Positions 34,101 through 41,381 of a stretch of DNA of 62,065 bases are shown here, piece by piece; within the stretch, counting starts at the first letter, position 1; each line of letters begins with the position of its first letter. Source of the DNA: an uncultured Clostridium sp. (GTDB lineage Bacteria; Bacillota; Clostridia; Christensenellales; CAG-138); contig UQNF01000006.1 of the NCBI GenBank assembly GCA_900542285.1, positions 1 through 62,065 on the forward strand, written 5' to 3'. Position numbers and translations under genes: made by a program. The notes under the pieces are model-generated. The model saw only the letters and a list, made by a program, of their open reading frames with translations, did not search any database and was not told the DNA's origin.

Positions 34101-35506
34101 TCCGGATGAACGCAGCAGAACTGCTTTCTTTTTCCGTTCTTGATCAGCTCAAGCAGGGCATTGACTGCGCCTCGCTTGCGTTCATGCCCCATATATATGC
34201 CGTCCGCTTCCGCAAAACTGCGCTTCCTGTGAAGATAATGAAAAACATCCACTCCATATTTTCTGTTGAGCCCACCTATGAGCCGCCTTGCTTTCCTTAG
34301 AAGCTCCGCTTCACCATTTTCAACCTTCGCATCTGAATCCTTGAAATCTCCAAGTACGCAGAACTCCACGCCGCATCTACAGTCTCTTCGCGAGGCGAGA
34401 TAATGCATTTCAAGTGTGTCTATGGCATCACATAGGGAGCTTTCATTCACGATCAGCACCGGAACGCATACAAGCGTCTTATTGTCGCTCAGCTGTTCGC
34501 TGCTTGGAATTATCCTCGGCAGCGGCTTAGGCTTTATGATGCGCAAAAGGATATTTACAGTTACACTGTGCGCCGTCAGCGCAAGCGGAACTATCAGAAG
34601 AAGTCCTGAAACCGTGCTTTCCATAAATGCCGGAATAAGCGCCGCGATAAGCAGCGCTGTTTCAGCTATTATCATCAACGAAAGCTTTACTTCATTTCCG
34701 ACGCTGAAGACCCTTGTGCGCTTATCGAGCGATTTTATCAGTTCAGACCTTCCGTCATCAATCAAATAATACCCCACATGACCCTTAAAGCCACTTTGAC
34801 GGGCTGCAAGCTCCAAAGCCTTTTGGGCGATCTCTATCTCCGTTCTTCCGCATTTTTCAGCCAATCCGGCCGTTTCCGAAAGGTATCGGTGTCGGGTGGT
34901 CTCATCCATTGCTCGATAGACTCTATCCTCCGTCAGCAGACGATCAACGCGGTTTATCGCCTTTATCGCCGCCTCCATATCCGCATCCCCTATTCTGTCG
35001 AGTGAGATAAGCGCCCTTTGAAGCCCTGCCGCACGCTCCGCTGAATCCGAACTTGAGTTTGTGGCCGCATCTATGCACTCAAGCAGCGCAATGCGGAGCA
35101 TGGTCTCAATCAATTCCACCTCTTTCAGCCTGAGCGTTTGAGCTTTTTGGTATGCTTCAAAGAATACTCCAAGCGAATTGACATCTATGGCTGCATCGGT
35201 TAGCATTACCAGCTCACGGCACAGCATCAACGCTCTGGGCGAATCAGTTCCGCAGCACATTGGAAGCCTTTTCTTTTTTGCATGAGCGTGCGCAGCAGCG
35301 AGCAAACGCAGCTGCTTTTCTATTCTATAGAACTCGTTGACATAAAGCTCTGTCATTATATCCGTCCCGTTATCCGAGGCACGGATGCGCTTAAGAAACG
35401 ACCTGTATTTCGATGAAAGCCTTCCGATAAGGCGTGAAGGAGAATAGCCCCACCTTGAATCCCTTGTCTCCGCCTCAGCCAGCTCATAAGCCCTTGTTTC
35501 AAGCAT
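28190..35506 (-). CDS. Cyclic beta-1,2-glucan synthase-like protein (GT84-glucoamylase-like-GH94)
   Basis: A 2438-residue membrane protein. In order: a cytosolic N-terminus; membrane helices around residues 280-330; a GT84-type glycosyltransferase with DADT (about 482) and the RRHRWLRGDFQ loop (about 625); a second helix group (660-760); a glucoamylase-like domain from about 860 (THYLPPDNYQEEP, SPTNIGMALLA); then two GT36/GH94 beta-sandwich and catalytic parts with FGFRDQLQDVL (about 1995) and GGGDWNDGMDRVG (about 2133). This is the layout of NdvB/Cgs proteins, which make cyclic beta-1,2-glucans by elongation, phosphorolysis and cyclisation. The product in this host is unproven. It forms a unit with the DUF5665 gene 10 bases upstream. 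Confidence 0.85.
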   Translation of the reverse strand: MLETRAYELAEAETRDSRWGYSPSRLIGRLSSKYRSFLKRIRASDNGTDIMTELYVNEFYRIEKQLRLLAAAHAHAKKKRLPMCCGTDSPRALMLCRELVMLTDAAIDVNSLGVFFEAYQKAQTLRLKEVELIETMLRIALLECIDAATNSSSDSAERAAGLQRALISLDRIGDADMEAAIKAINRVDRLLTEDRVYRAMDETTRHRYLSETAGLAEKCGRTEIEIAQKALELAARQSGFKGHVGYYLIDDGRSELIKSLDKRTRVFSVGNEVKLSLMIIAETALLIAALIPAFMESTVSGLLLIVPLALTAHSVTVNILLRIIKPKPLPRIIPSSEQLSDNKTLVCVPVLIVNESSLCDAIDTLEMHYLASRRDCRCGVEFCVLGDFKDSDAKVENGEAELLRKARRLIGGLNRKYGVDVFHYLHRKRSFAEADGIYMGHERKRGAVNALLELIKNGKRKQFCCVHPEFKSDFRYLVVLDADTVMPSGALLKLIGTMLHPLNRAEFAEGENRPKRGYSIIAPRMASTARSASASRFAELISGEPGMSPYNNAVSDFYQDVFGEGCFGGKGIIDIDAFMAASEGMIPDNTVLSHDMLEGCLTRAGFAEDIMLYDGEPSTFLAWWKRRHRWLRGDFQLLPYLFGKLGDGLSPLSKYKTALNMLSGLGSIAQFAAIFAGCVFGLPMLTGLALLAFFIDPIIGFISAFVTAFTVHPVWRQLVLLIRRRVLELITLPYAFARDLDAVLRSLFRVLFSHRHMLEWQTAAASSVKCRNPGDYYKKMWITPLFGLLLIAAFIFRMLGLLPSLYLSAVWGAALLSAPAIVSSLDKKRREYVFTAEERRFLTDCARLTWRFFETTCTAETHYLPPDNYQEEPYKGSAPLTSPTNIGMALLAAVSAKDLKIISVSQMIEFIGRITSSLERMEKWRGQLFNWYDIGSLAGLKPRFVSSVDSGNLYASLIAAAEAVREENDTELAERLDSLADAMDFSPLYDESRKLFHIGLNFEEGKLTPAHYDLLASESRLMSFALIAGGKLDAEHWFRLSRLMCEPMGARTLKSWSGTMFEYLMPLILMETVPNSLQFEICRNAVLVEQLTCRGNRPWGVSESGYYAFDKNLLYQYKAFGNPYLGLEFCRSLPSVTAPYASMLALQIEPAAAAKNLMELEKMGAIGEFGFYEAVDFDKNRIGDAAYKLVQSFMAHHQGMSLCALDNALAGNALSKRFMRLSGVRANEQLLFENMPMDPIKLVTYESCIGKESVKNVRRSYAVSTRGAMLSNGSYSVYIDENGRGFSKLDRFMLTRFDRTLRAENGIEFYVKNGDTVFSCAGELTADAGTACLSSRHGAIKTELKVMVSAERNCEIRRLKLVNCGKTEYLVEVGIFAETALEQRSSYDAHPAFARLCTDCSFEDGSVLFRCIEKPDRPERYGYFHVVSPGGTEFCCDGKLSPGRLTARADSMFRPLAGHCVSEPIEPYFTARTKLVLKPGDAQEVILICGISSGRKAALDAVKQQRLHLYNAQELCSLYSGASLRALNMDSAMFAAAQNIAHAIMNGSVYGNGDVRSELFGIGNLWKYGISGDNRIVLLSVTEDEEPGSIRRASGIFKWLKDAGLDFDLIIIGEYPNEYANRLKRSIEDSVTDLECTLLNAYDLSKAERDFLRCASALCFDGCAEVIEFCGGEDRNNALTKTLGIAALPDMASKPCRTEELLFFNGHGGFNEAGEYVVRISMGNNTPLPWSNVIASESIGTLVTESGGGYTFAENARLGRITPWSNDAVSDASGERIFVLSDGKKLEIKRAEGRTVIHGFGYSSYKVQSDELSLCLTETVDGNRPIKYYCLSIENPGSERKIDILLSFDFQIGPDWRMDGKLTKRHQWGISIQNIFDGSDDSGKAAFLALKSGGELTDCSRNEIIVCTDIKNGKSELIFLLGMDYPCMLDTLIDEADYYAALRWHSEFTKEKLEVITVKTDCPEFDIIVNKRLLYQVYASRLIGRTGFYQSGGAFGFRDQLQDVLALLVTDPECSRSHIMKCASMQFEHGDVLHWWHEVPGRDGMQIMGVRTTISDDRLFLPYAAAEYVSTTGDYSLLDEKVSFLEEVELPNGKRDIYCTMKHSDVAMSMYEHCLKAIECCFRFGQNGLPLMGGGDWNDGMDRVGDGGESVLLAFMLMVCIEAFIPICERRGDEAHAALYRDKLEELRKSIETHAWNGLSYARAFYGDGECLGGREFVDCACACFSVFADAKHKAEAFDTMIERLVDEDTGLIRLISKSFSEKDGEHEVGYIRGYLPGVRENGGQYTHAAAWSVIAACLLNRGDTADALFRLINPVEHGKPERIAAYRGEPYAAAGDVYSAQRVRGHAGWTWYTGAAAWLYRAATEYILGLKKQGNVLTIRPCTAMQGFSVEYRFGKTLYRITAKRSENYCLSENGRSAEKILLCDDGKQHDIEVFYI

Positions 35507-35516
35507 GATTGCCTCC

Positions 35517-35828
35517 CTATTTGCTCTCTATGATGTCAATAATATTGGAAATAAAATCCGCAATGTACGGCAGGTTGCTCTGCGCCAGAAGGTGCAGTAT
35601 ATACACGACCAGCGCACCCAGCAGCGTAAAGCCGATTGCTGAACCTATGCCCTTTAGTATTCCGACACGAAACGAACGCATGAATATGCGCTTCTCGTTC
35701 GACACATATTCCATGTAATCATAGAAATGGCTTCGCTCGAGCTTGACGCAAATGATTTCAAGCGTTTTCTCTATCAGGCTCAGTCTGCGGCTGATCTCTT
35801 TTTCTTCCCGCTTTTGCTTTTTTGACAT
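35517..35828 (-). CDS. DUF5665-type small membrane protein
   Basis: A 103-residue protein: charged coiled-coil N-terminus (KKQKREEKEISRRLSLIEKTLE), a conserved RIFMRSFRVGILKGIGSAIG block, and one or two membrane helices (IGFTLLGALVVYILHLLA). RGxxxGxGxxxGxT-like sequence before the helix fits DUF5665. It is likely the first gene of a unit with the glucan synthase; a link between them is inferred from spacing only. Confidence 0.6.
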   Translation of the reverse strand: MSKKQKREEKEISRRLSLIEKTLEIICVKLERSHFYDYMEYVSNEKRIFMRSFRVGILKGIGSAIGFTLLGALVVYILHLLAQSNLPYIADFISNIIDIIESK

Positions 35829-35867
35829 GATAATAGATTTGGCATTAGGAAGCGGATTTATGTAGCA

Positions 35868-35896
35868 AAAAAGCCTTCACAAGGCGTGAGGCTTTT
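35868..35896 (-). terminator. Terminator downstream of merR (also usable on the plus strand)
   Basis: AAAAGCCTTCAC pairs with GTGAGGCTTTT with one bulged base. On the minus strand the stem is followed by a run of six T. It lies 185 bases past the merR stop and before the DUF5665 gene. Confidence 0.6.
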
Positions 35897-36081
35897 CTAA
35901 ATGCATGATGAATGGAGCCGCTTGCCGCTGCTCGTTTACAAAAAGGCAGCTGTCTCCTCACCTATTGGCTTTTTCGTACATAGTAAGCAGGATAAATCTC
36001 GGACATGGAAGCGAGATTAATGCTATTATCGCAGATTACGGCATCGGGTTTTTGATAATTCGATATCCCGATGCCTATAAA

Positions 36082-36897
36082 CTAATCACGAAGTCTCAAC
36101 AGCCAGAAATGATTGGTTCCGTCCTTTGAGAAAGTTACATTGCAGCCGAGCATCATCTTTTTGCCGGGCTCCCTGTCTATCAGCATTCCCAGAATAGTAT
36201 TGGCAAATGCGGTGTTATTGACCTTATCTTCGATGACTTCAAAGTTCAGGGCGTATTCCCTGCTTTCATCAAGAGCGGGCAATTCTTCAAAAAAATCCTT
36301 TACATAGCTCCAGCCATGTTGTTCATAGATGACCTCGTACTCCGGGTTATTCAGAGAATCCAAATAGACCATTTCTTCCTCAGAGTCATCGCCATCCGGG
36401 TGTTCGGTAAAATCGAAATCGGAACTGTCAGCCTTTGAGATAAGGCCTTCAAATAATTGGCAAACATTGCCAACTATGCCGCTGTAATGCTCCCTGTCGA
36501 TTCCGAATTCCTCCGTAGGGTCATAATCCTGCATCGCTTTCGAGACTTGCTTCTGCATGTCTATTAGCATTTGTTTCATTTTACTCATTTCGCACTGATA
36601 TGACTGCTGTATTTCTTTGATTTTTTGCAGTCTGGCTTCCAGCTCTTCCACCTTTCTTGTAAAGGCCTCAAATATCACATCATTATCCGAGTCAAGCAAG
36701 CCTTTGATCTCATCAATCGTGAATCCTGCGATCTGGAGATTCTTGATCTTGATAAATGTCAGGGCTTGCTCCTCGTCGTAAAATCGATATCCGGACCACT
36801 CGTCTACCTTAACCGGTTTCAGTAGTTCCACGCGATCATAATACCGTAGTGTCTGAGGATTGCATCCGCACAGACGCGCAAATTCCTTTATTGTCAT
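36082..36897 (-). CDS. MerR-family transcriptional regulator
   Basis: A 271-residue regulator. The N-terminal winged helix is canonical (TIKEFARLCGCNPQTLRYYDRVELLKP, then SGYRFYDEEQ). A coiled coil (EAFTRKVEELEARLQKIKEIQQ) gives the dimer, and about 130 residues of unknown sensor domain with several acidic stretches follow. No cysteine metal site is evident, so a small-molecule ligand is more likely than a metal. It faces its own promoter of the MerR type at 36922-36952 and therefore probably controls itself. Confidence 0.88.
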   Translation of the reverse strand: MTIKEFARLCGCNPQTLRYYDRVELLKPVKVDEWSGYRFYDEEQALTFIKIKNLQIAGFTIDEIKGLLDSDNDVIFEAFTRKVEELEARLQKIKEIQQSYQCEMSKMKQMLIDMQKQVSKAMQDYDPTEEFGIDREHYSGIVGNVCQLFEGLISKADSSDFDFTEHPDGDDSEEEMVYLDSLNNPEYEVIYEQHGWSYVKDFFEELPALDESREYALNFEVIEDKVNNTAFANTILGMLIDREPGKKMMLGCNVTFSKDGTNHFWLLRLRD

Positions 36898-36921
36898 ATC
36901 CCATGCCTCCTTTCCGGACCC

Positions 36922-36952
36922 GTTATATCATTGCAGTTCGGTGCAAGGTCAA
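36922..36952 (-). promoter_or_regulatory. MerR-type promoter with 19-bp spacer and dyad operator
   Basis: On the minus strand TTGACC, 19 bases and TATAAC. The spacer contains the perfect dyad TTGCA-CCGAAC-TGCAA. The overlong spacer with a dyad between the boxes is the classic target of MerR activators, which untwist the DNA. Confidence 0.8.
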
Positions 36953-37273
36953 CACCTACGAAAAAATATATTGCTGAATGAATCAGCCGTTGCAAAACCT
37001 ATATTTGTCTGCTAAGCAACTATCCTGTACTTACGGTGATCCCTTTATAGCATACTGTCACATGAAACACAAGCAGCTCATGCCGCATGGGCAGCCGGCA
37101 CTGTGGAACAAGCGCAGATTGGAGTTTTTCCTTCTGCAGGTTAAGTGCAGGTTCATATGCATTGCATTGGCCGGTATCCTGCTTCTATATGCATTTTTCC
37201 GCCGATGTTTGATACCATGCCTTCAAATCTCGCATTCCGACGGGCCTTTTCCCTCCGGAAATCCAATTCCATA
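36953..37273. other. Intergenic stretch without a recognised gene
   Basis: A 99-codon frame at 36978-37277 has no ribosome site, no family resemblance, and runs into the lgt promoter. I see no RNA gene or repeat here. Confidence 0.5.
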
Positions 37274-37301
37274 TTGACAAACGGCTTGATTTTGTTATAA
37301 T
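37274..37301 (+). promoter_or_regulatory. Sigma-A promoter of lgt
   Basis: TTGACA, 16 bases and TATAAT, both boxes at full consensus. The start point would fall near 37308, leaving a leader of about 28 bases. Confidence 0.8.
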
Positions 37302-37335
37302 AACGCTGAACAAACTATATCGATCGGGAGGAAAT

Positions 37336-38271
37336 ATGTATCCTTATTTAGAGCTTTTCGGGCTGAAGATCCCGACCTATGGGCTGATGATGTCGCTTGC
37401 GTTCATCGTCGCTATTCTGTTTTCGTACTTTAGAGCTAAGAAAGCCGGACTTGATCCGGATAAACTTTTGAACATTGCGATCATTGCAATCGTCACGGGT
37501 GTGCTCGGTTCGTACCTGCTGTACATCTTTGTGACCTACTCGTTCTCCGAGATAATTGCCTGTATCAAGGACGGAAGCTTTTCAGTTTTCAAATCCGGCG
37601 GACTTGTATTCTACGGAGGCTTCATCCTTGCTGCACTCTGCTGCATATGGTACATAAAGGCAACGAAACTTAGCCTTTCCGACTATGCCGCCGCAATAGT
37701 GCCCTGCATTCCCCTTGCGCACGCTATCGGCAGGGTTGGCTGCTTCCTTGCAGGCTGCTGCTACGGCAAGGTATGCGACACTATCTTCTCCGTCTACTAC
37801 ACCAATCCCATAGGCGGTGCTCCTGTCGGAGTCCCTGTGTTCCCAGTACAGCTTATGGAAGCTGCGCTGAATCTCGTCCTGTTTGCGATCCTTCTTATTT
37901 ACACAAGGAAGCGTATCAAGGCCTTCTCCGTGCTGTTTGTCTACCTGATTGGATACTCCATAGTACGCTTCAGCACAGAGCTTATGCGTGACGATGAGAT
38001 CCGCGGAATTTTCCTTGGACTCTCCACTTCCCAGTGGATAAGCATTCTACTCTTTGTTGTCGGTGTCGTCGGCCTTATCCTTATGAGAACGCATGAGAAT
38101 AAGAAGTACGCGCTTGAAGATGCTCAGAATGCTGCAGGAAGTCAGGCGGTGGATTCGGAAACAGAAATCAGTTCTTCCTCCGTCGATGCTGCCGCTCCGG
38201 CTGAAGCCGAGTCGGACAGTGCCGATGCCGATTCAAGCACGCAGGATATTCAGGATAAGCTGGAAGAATGA
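37336..38271 (+). CDS. lgt: Prolipoprotein diacylglyceryl transferase
   Basis: A 311-residue integral membrane enzyme that moves diacylglycerol from phosphatidylglycerol to the lipobox cysteine of prelipoproteins. PTYGLMMSLAF at the N-terminus, SGGLVFYGG in the first third, and the signature HAIGRVGCFLAGCCYGK (Firmicutes variant) are all present. FPVQLMEA and the last helices complete the fold. After the final helix there is an extra 55-residue acidic, Ser/Ala-rich tail (SSSSVDAAAPAEAESDSADA) not needed for catalysis. It would serve the sortase lipoprotein at 42565, among others. Confidence 0.93.
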   Translation: MYPYLELFGLKIPTYGLMMSLAFIVAILFSYFRAKKAGLDPDKLLNIAIIAIVTGVLGSYLLYIFVTYSFSEIIACIKDGSFSVFKSGGLVFYGGFILAALCCIWYIKATKLSLSDYAAAIVPCIPLAHAIGRVGCFLAGCCYGKVCDTIFSVYYTNPIGGAPVGVPVFPVQLMEAALNLVLFAILLIYTRKRIKAFSVLFVYLIGYSIVRFSTELMRDDEIRGIFLGLSTSQWISILLFVVGVVGLILMRTHENKKYALEDAQNAAGSQAVDSETEISSSSVDAAAPAEAESDSADADSSTQDIQDKLEE

Positions 38272-38290
38272 TCATCATAACCGTGTGTTC

Positions 38291-38320
38291 AAAGGCTCTT
38301 TCCTTGCGGGAGAGCCTTTT
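38291..38320 (+). terminator. Terminator after lgt
   Basis: AAAGGCTCT and AGAGCCTTTT pair over 9 bases with an 11-base loop and are followed by CTCTC. Confidence 0.75.
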
Positions 38321-38447
38321 CTCTCGCAAAATATATTCAAGATAAGCCCAATCTATTAATTGCGATTGATGTTAATTGTTGGATTGTACTGTATAATCAT
38401 ACCAAGCTGATGGACATTCACCAAGAAAGGACGAAAGGAGAGAGACT

Positions 38448-39035
38448 ATGTCAACTTCAAGCATGAACATGAGAAGAGCGTTGGCGGATACCATGAAGGA
38501 GCTGATGAGCGAGAAGAGCTTCGCCTCTATCAGCGTAAAGAGCATCTGCGAAAGCTGCGGTATCAACAGAAAGAGCTTTTACTATCACTATCGCGACAAG
38601 TTTGATCTTGTTAACGATATCTATAACATGGAGTTTTTCGATGCGGCATCCGCAAAAAAGTACCATAGCGTTTGGGACTTCATAGACGATGTCTGCGTTT
38701 ATATCGACAAGAACAGGAGATTCTATCGCAGCGCATTCAGCGTGGAGGGGCAGAATTCCTTTAGGGAATGCTTCTGTGAATCCCTCGAACCCATGCTCAT
38801 CAGCTTCTGCGAACAGCAGAGCACATCCGGCAAGGAAGCAAAGCGCATGGCAAACTACCTGGCTGTAATGATCTCCTCCGCTTTTGTACATTGGCTCGAG
38901 GAAAGAAACCCGATGGGAGCAGCGGACTTTTCCAATATGCTCCGTACCTTCTTCTCCGGAGTCAGCGAGAGACTTCTCAGAGTCAAGGACTACACCGGCA
39001 CAGAAAACCGCGCGAGTATCTATTCTTATAATTAA
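38448..39035 (+). CDS. TetR/AcrR-family transcriptional regulator
   Basis: A 195-residue regulator. The N-terminal helix-turn-helix (MRRALADTMKELMSEKSFASISVKSICESCGINRKSFYYHYRDKFDLVNDIY) is typical. The C-terminal ligand domain resembles the TetR_C group found in DhaS-like proteins. GAAAGGAGAG precedes the ATG. A TATAAT box lies at about 38391 but no clean -35. No divergent target is adjacent, so the target is unknown. Confidence 0.85.
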   Translation: MSTSSMNMRRALADTMKELMSEKSFASISVKSICESCGINRKSFYYHYRDKFDLVNDIYNMEFFDAASAKKYHSVWDFIDDVCVYIDKNRRFYRSAFSVEGQNSFRECFCESLEPMLISFCEQQSTSGKEAKRMANYLAVMISSAFVHWLEERNPMGAADFSNMLRTFFSGVSERLLRVKDYTGTENRASIYSYN

Positions 39036-39132
39036 ACCGGCTAATTCTCTCGATGGGAAAGGACGGCAGACCGATCCCGTCTTTGTTGCATCGGCTTGAG
39101 GTTCCGTGGCTTCAAGTCGAGTTCCCTCCAAC

Positions 39133-39175
39133 GGGCATCCCGATTTTTGTTGTTTTTGCGGGGTGCCCATTTTCC
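39133..39175 (+). terminator. Terminator after the tetR gene
   Basis: GGGCATCCCG pairs with CGGGGTGCCC (10 bp, one G-U) around a T-rich loop and is followed by ATTTTCC. Confidence 0.65.
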
Positions 39176-39244
39176 ATGTTAACCGCCCATTTTGAAAAAA
39201 AGCGTATTTTTCTACAAAAATCGTTGTATATATTAAAATAAAGC

Positions 39245-39273
39245 TTTCCCATTTTCGCCAGTAGTGCTATAAT
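39245..39273 (+). promoter_or_regulatory. Possible promoter of the oxidoreductase operon
   Basis: TATAAT at 39268-39273 with a poor -35 (TTTCCC) 17 bases before. A leader of about 60 bases follows. The weak -35 suggests an activator or a different start. Confidence 0.4.
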
Positions 39274-39337
39274 GGAGCTTGGACAACTAGGTGGTGCTTT
39301 CTAAAGGAAGGCCCATACAAATCAAGGAGGTTCACTT

Positions 39338-39547
39338 ATGGTCAAATTTACCATCAATGAGAATCGCTGCAAGGGCTGCGGCCTCTGCGTGCGTGCGTGC
39401 CCAAAACAGCTGCTTGTGCTTGCTGAACACAGGCTGAACGAAAAGGGCTATCATCCCGCCGAGATAACAGACGTTGCGGCATGCGTTGCGTGCGCCAGCT
39501 GCGCAAGGACCTGCCCCGATGCAGTTATTGCGATTGAGAAAGAATAG
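39338..39547 (+). CDS. 2-oxoacid:ferredoxin oxidoreductase, delta (ferredoxin) subunit
   Basis: A 69-residue 2x[4Fe-4S] ferredoxin: CKGCGLCVRACP and CVACASCARTCP carry the eight cluster ligands. It passes electrons between the TPP subunit and external ferredoxin. First gene of a four-gene operon with a 15-base gap to the alpha subunit. AAGGAGG precedes the ATG. Confidence 0.9.
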   Translation: MVKFTINENRCKGCGLCVRACPKQLLVLAEHRLNEKGYHPAEITDVAACVACASCARTCPDAVIAIEKE

Positions 39548-39562
39548 TAGGAGGTCATAAAC

Positions 39563-40630
39563 ATGGCAAAGAAATTGATGAAGGGCTGTGAAGCTGTTGC
39601 GGAAGCCGCCATTCAGGCCGGCTGCCATTACTTCTTCGGCTATCCCATCACTCCCCAGAACGACATACCCGAGTATATGGCAGCGCGCCTGCCGAAAGTC
39701 GGCGGATGCTTCCTCCAGGCAGAGAGCGAAGTTGCCGCAATCAACATGGTCTATGGCGCAGCGGCAAGCGGCGCAAGGTGCATGACCAGCTCATCCAGCC
39801 CCGGAATCAGCCTCAAGCAGGAAGGCATGACCTATCTTGCAGGCGCTGAGCTCCCCTGCGTTGTTGTTAACATGGTTCGCGGCGGCCCCGGACTCGGTTC
39901 CATCCAGCCCTCCCAGGGCGACTATTTCCAGGCGACCCGCGGCGGCGGACACGGCGATTATCATCCCATCGTCCTCGCTCCTTCCTCCGTTCAGGAAGCG
40001 GTCGACCTCATGCACGATGCATTCGATCTTGCTGACATCTACCGCACCCCTACAATGATCCTCGCTGACGGCATCATTGGCCAGATGATGGAGCCCGTTG
40101 AATTCCATGAGCATGAAAGCCGCGAGCTTCCTGCCAAGGACTGGGCAGCAACCGGCTGGTCTCCCGCAAGCAATCGCCCCCGTGCGATCGTAAACTCCCT
40201 CTATATTGAGGTCGATGAGCTTCAGGAGCTGAACGACAGGCTTCAGGCAAGGTATCAGATCATCCGCGAAAAGGAAACCCGTGCGGAGCTTTATAACACC
40301 GAGGGCGCAGAGCTCATCATCTGTGCATACGGCACCGTTGCCCGTATCTGCAAGAGCGCGATCGGTCTGCTCGAGAAGAAGGGCTACAAGGTCGGATTGT
40401 TCAGGCCCATCACCGTATGGCCCTTCCCCGAAAAGGAGCTCGCAGGCGTTATGGCTCAGCCCAGCGTCAAGAAGGCAGTCACCGTTGAGATCAGCGCAGG
40501 CCAGATGGTCGAGGATGTCCGCCTGACCGTAAACGGAACCAAGCCCGTCGAATTCTTCGGCAAGCCCGGCAGCTATACGCCCACCGCCGAGGAGATCGCA
40601 GAGTACATCATGAAAACTTGGGAGGCTTAA
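39563..40630 (+). CDS. vorB: 2-oxoacid:ferredoxin oxidoreductase, alpha subunit (VorB-like)
   Basis: A 355-residue subunit holding the pyrimidine-binding domain of TPP (GCHYFFGYPITPQNDIPEYM) and domain II (CAYGTVARICKSAIGLLEKKGYKVGLFRPITVWPFP). The short form without fused gamma or ferredoxin domains and the SSSSPGISLKQEGMTYLAGAELP segment point to the 2-ketoisovalerate/2-oxoglutarate group. Substrate cannot be fixed by sequence reading alone; branched-chain keto acids are my first guess. Confidence 0.85.
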   Translation: MAKKLMKGCEAVAEAAIQAGCHYFFGYPITPQNDIPEYMAARLPKVGGCFLQAESEVAAINMVYGAAASGARCMTSSSSPGISLKQEGMTYLAGAELPCVVVNMVRGGPGLGSIQPSQGDYFQATRGGGHGDYHPIVLAPSSVQEAVDLMHDAFDLADIYRTPTMILADGIIGQMMEPVEFHEHESRELPAKDWAATGWSPASNRPRAIVNSLYIEVDELQELNDRLQARYQIIREKETRAELYNTEGAELIICAYGTVARICKSAIGLLEKKGYKVGLFRPITVWPFPEKELAGVMAQPSVKKAVTVEISAGQMVEDVRLTVNGTKPVEFFGKPGSYTPTAEEIAEYIMKTWEA

Positions 40631-40632
40631 TT

Positions 40633-41379
40633 ATGCAGACTGTATTTAAGAAAACCCCTATTCTGACCGATGCCGTATTGCATTACTGCCCCGGCTGCGG
40701 TCATGGAATCGTTCATAGGCTCGTAGCCGAGGTCGTTGAAGAGCTTGGCATTCAGGATCGCACCATTGCCATCGTTCCCGTCGGCTGCGCAGTATTCGGT
40801 TATAAGTATTTCAACCTTGACAGCATAGAAGCGGCTCACGGCCGCGCTCCCGCTGTCGGAACAGGCGTAAAGCGTACCGATCCCAACAGGGTCGTATTCA
40901 CCTATCAGGGTGACGGCGACCTCGCATCCATCGGTGCCGCTGAGATCGTTCACGCTGCACACCGCGGCGAAAAGATCACCACCATCTTCATCAACAACGC
41001 CATTTACGGCATGACCGGCGGTCAGATGGCTCCTACCACCCTTGTTGGACAGAAGACCACCACCAGCCCCTACGGCCGTGATAAGGATCATTGCGGAAGT
41101 CCTATCCGCATTGCGGAAATGCTCGCAACCATCGAAGGCAGCGCATACATTGAGCGTGTTGCTGTCAACAGCCCCGCTAACATCGTAAGGGCAAAGAAGG
41201 CCATCAAGAACGCTTTCGAATGCCAGCTCGCGGGCAAGGGATTCAGCCTCGTTGAAGTCCTCTCCAACTGCCCCACCAACTGGGGTCTCAGCCCTGTCGA
41301 ATCCATGAAGTGGCTTGAGGAGAACATGATCCCGTATTATCCTCTCGGCGTTAAGAAGGACATCACCAAGGAGGTATAA
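40633..41379 (+). CDS. vorA: 2-oxoacid:ferredoxin oxidoreductase, beta (TPP-binding) subunit
   Basis: A 248-residue subunit. HYCPGCGHGIVHRL gives cluster and cofactor contacts; GDGDLASIGAAEIVHAAHRGEKITTIFINNAIYGMTGGQMAPTT is the TPP-diphosphate binding block (GDGD...N). The ATG at 40633 follows GGGAGG and lies 2 bases after the alpha stop. Confidence 0.88.
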   Translation: MQTVFKKTPILTDAVLHYCPGCGHGIVHRLVAEVVEELGIQDRTIAIVPVGCAVFGYKYFNLDSIEAAHGRAPAVGTGVKRTDPNRVVFTYQGDGDLASIGAAEIVHAAHRGEKITTIFINNAIYGMTGGQMAPTTLVGQKTTTSPYGRDKDHCGSPIRIAEMLATIEGSAYIERVAVNSPANIVRAKKAIKNAFECQLAGKGFSLVEVLSNCPTNWGLSPVESMKWLEENMIPYYPLGVKKDITKEV

Positions 41380-41381
41380 CA

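Noticed and set aside
36978..37277. 99-codon frame before lgt
   Set aside because: No ribosome site or recognisable sequence, and its end covers the consensus lgt promoter.
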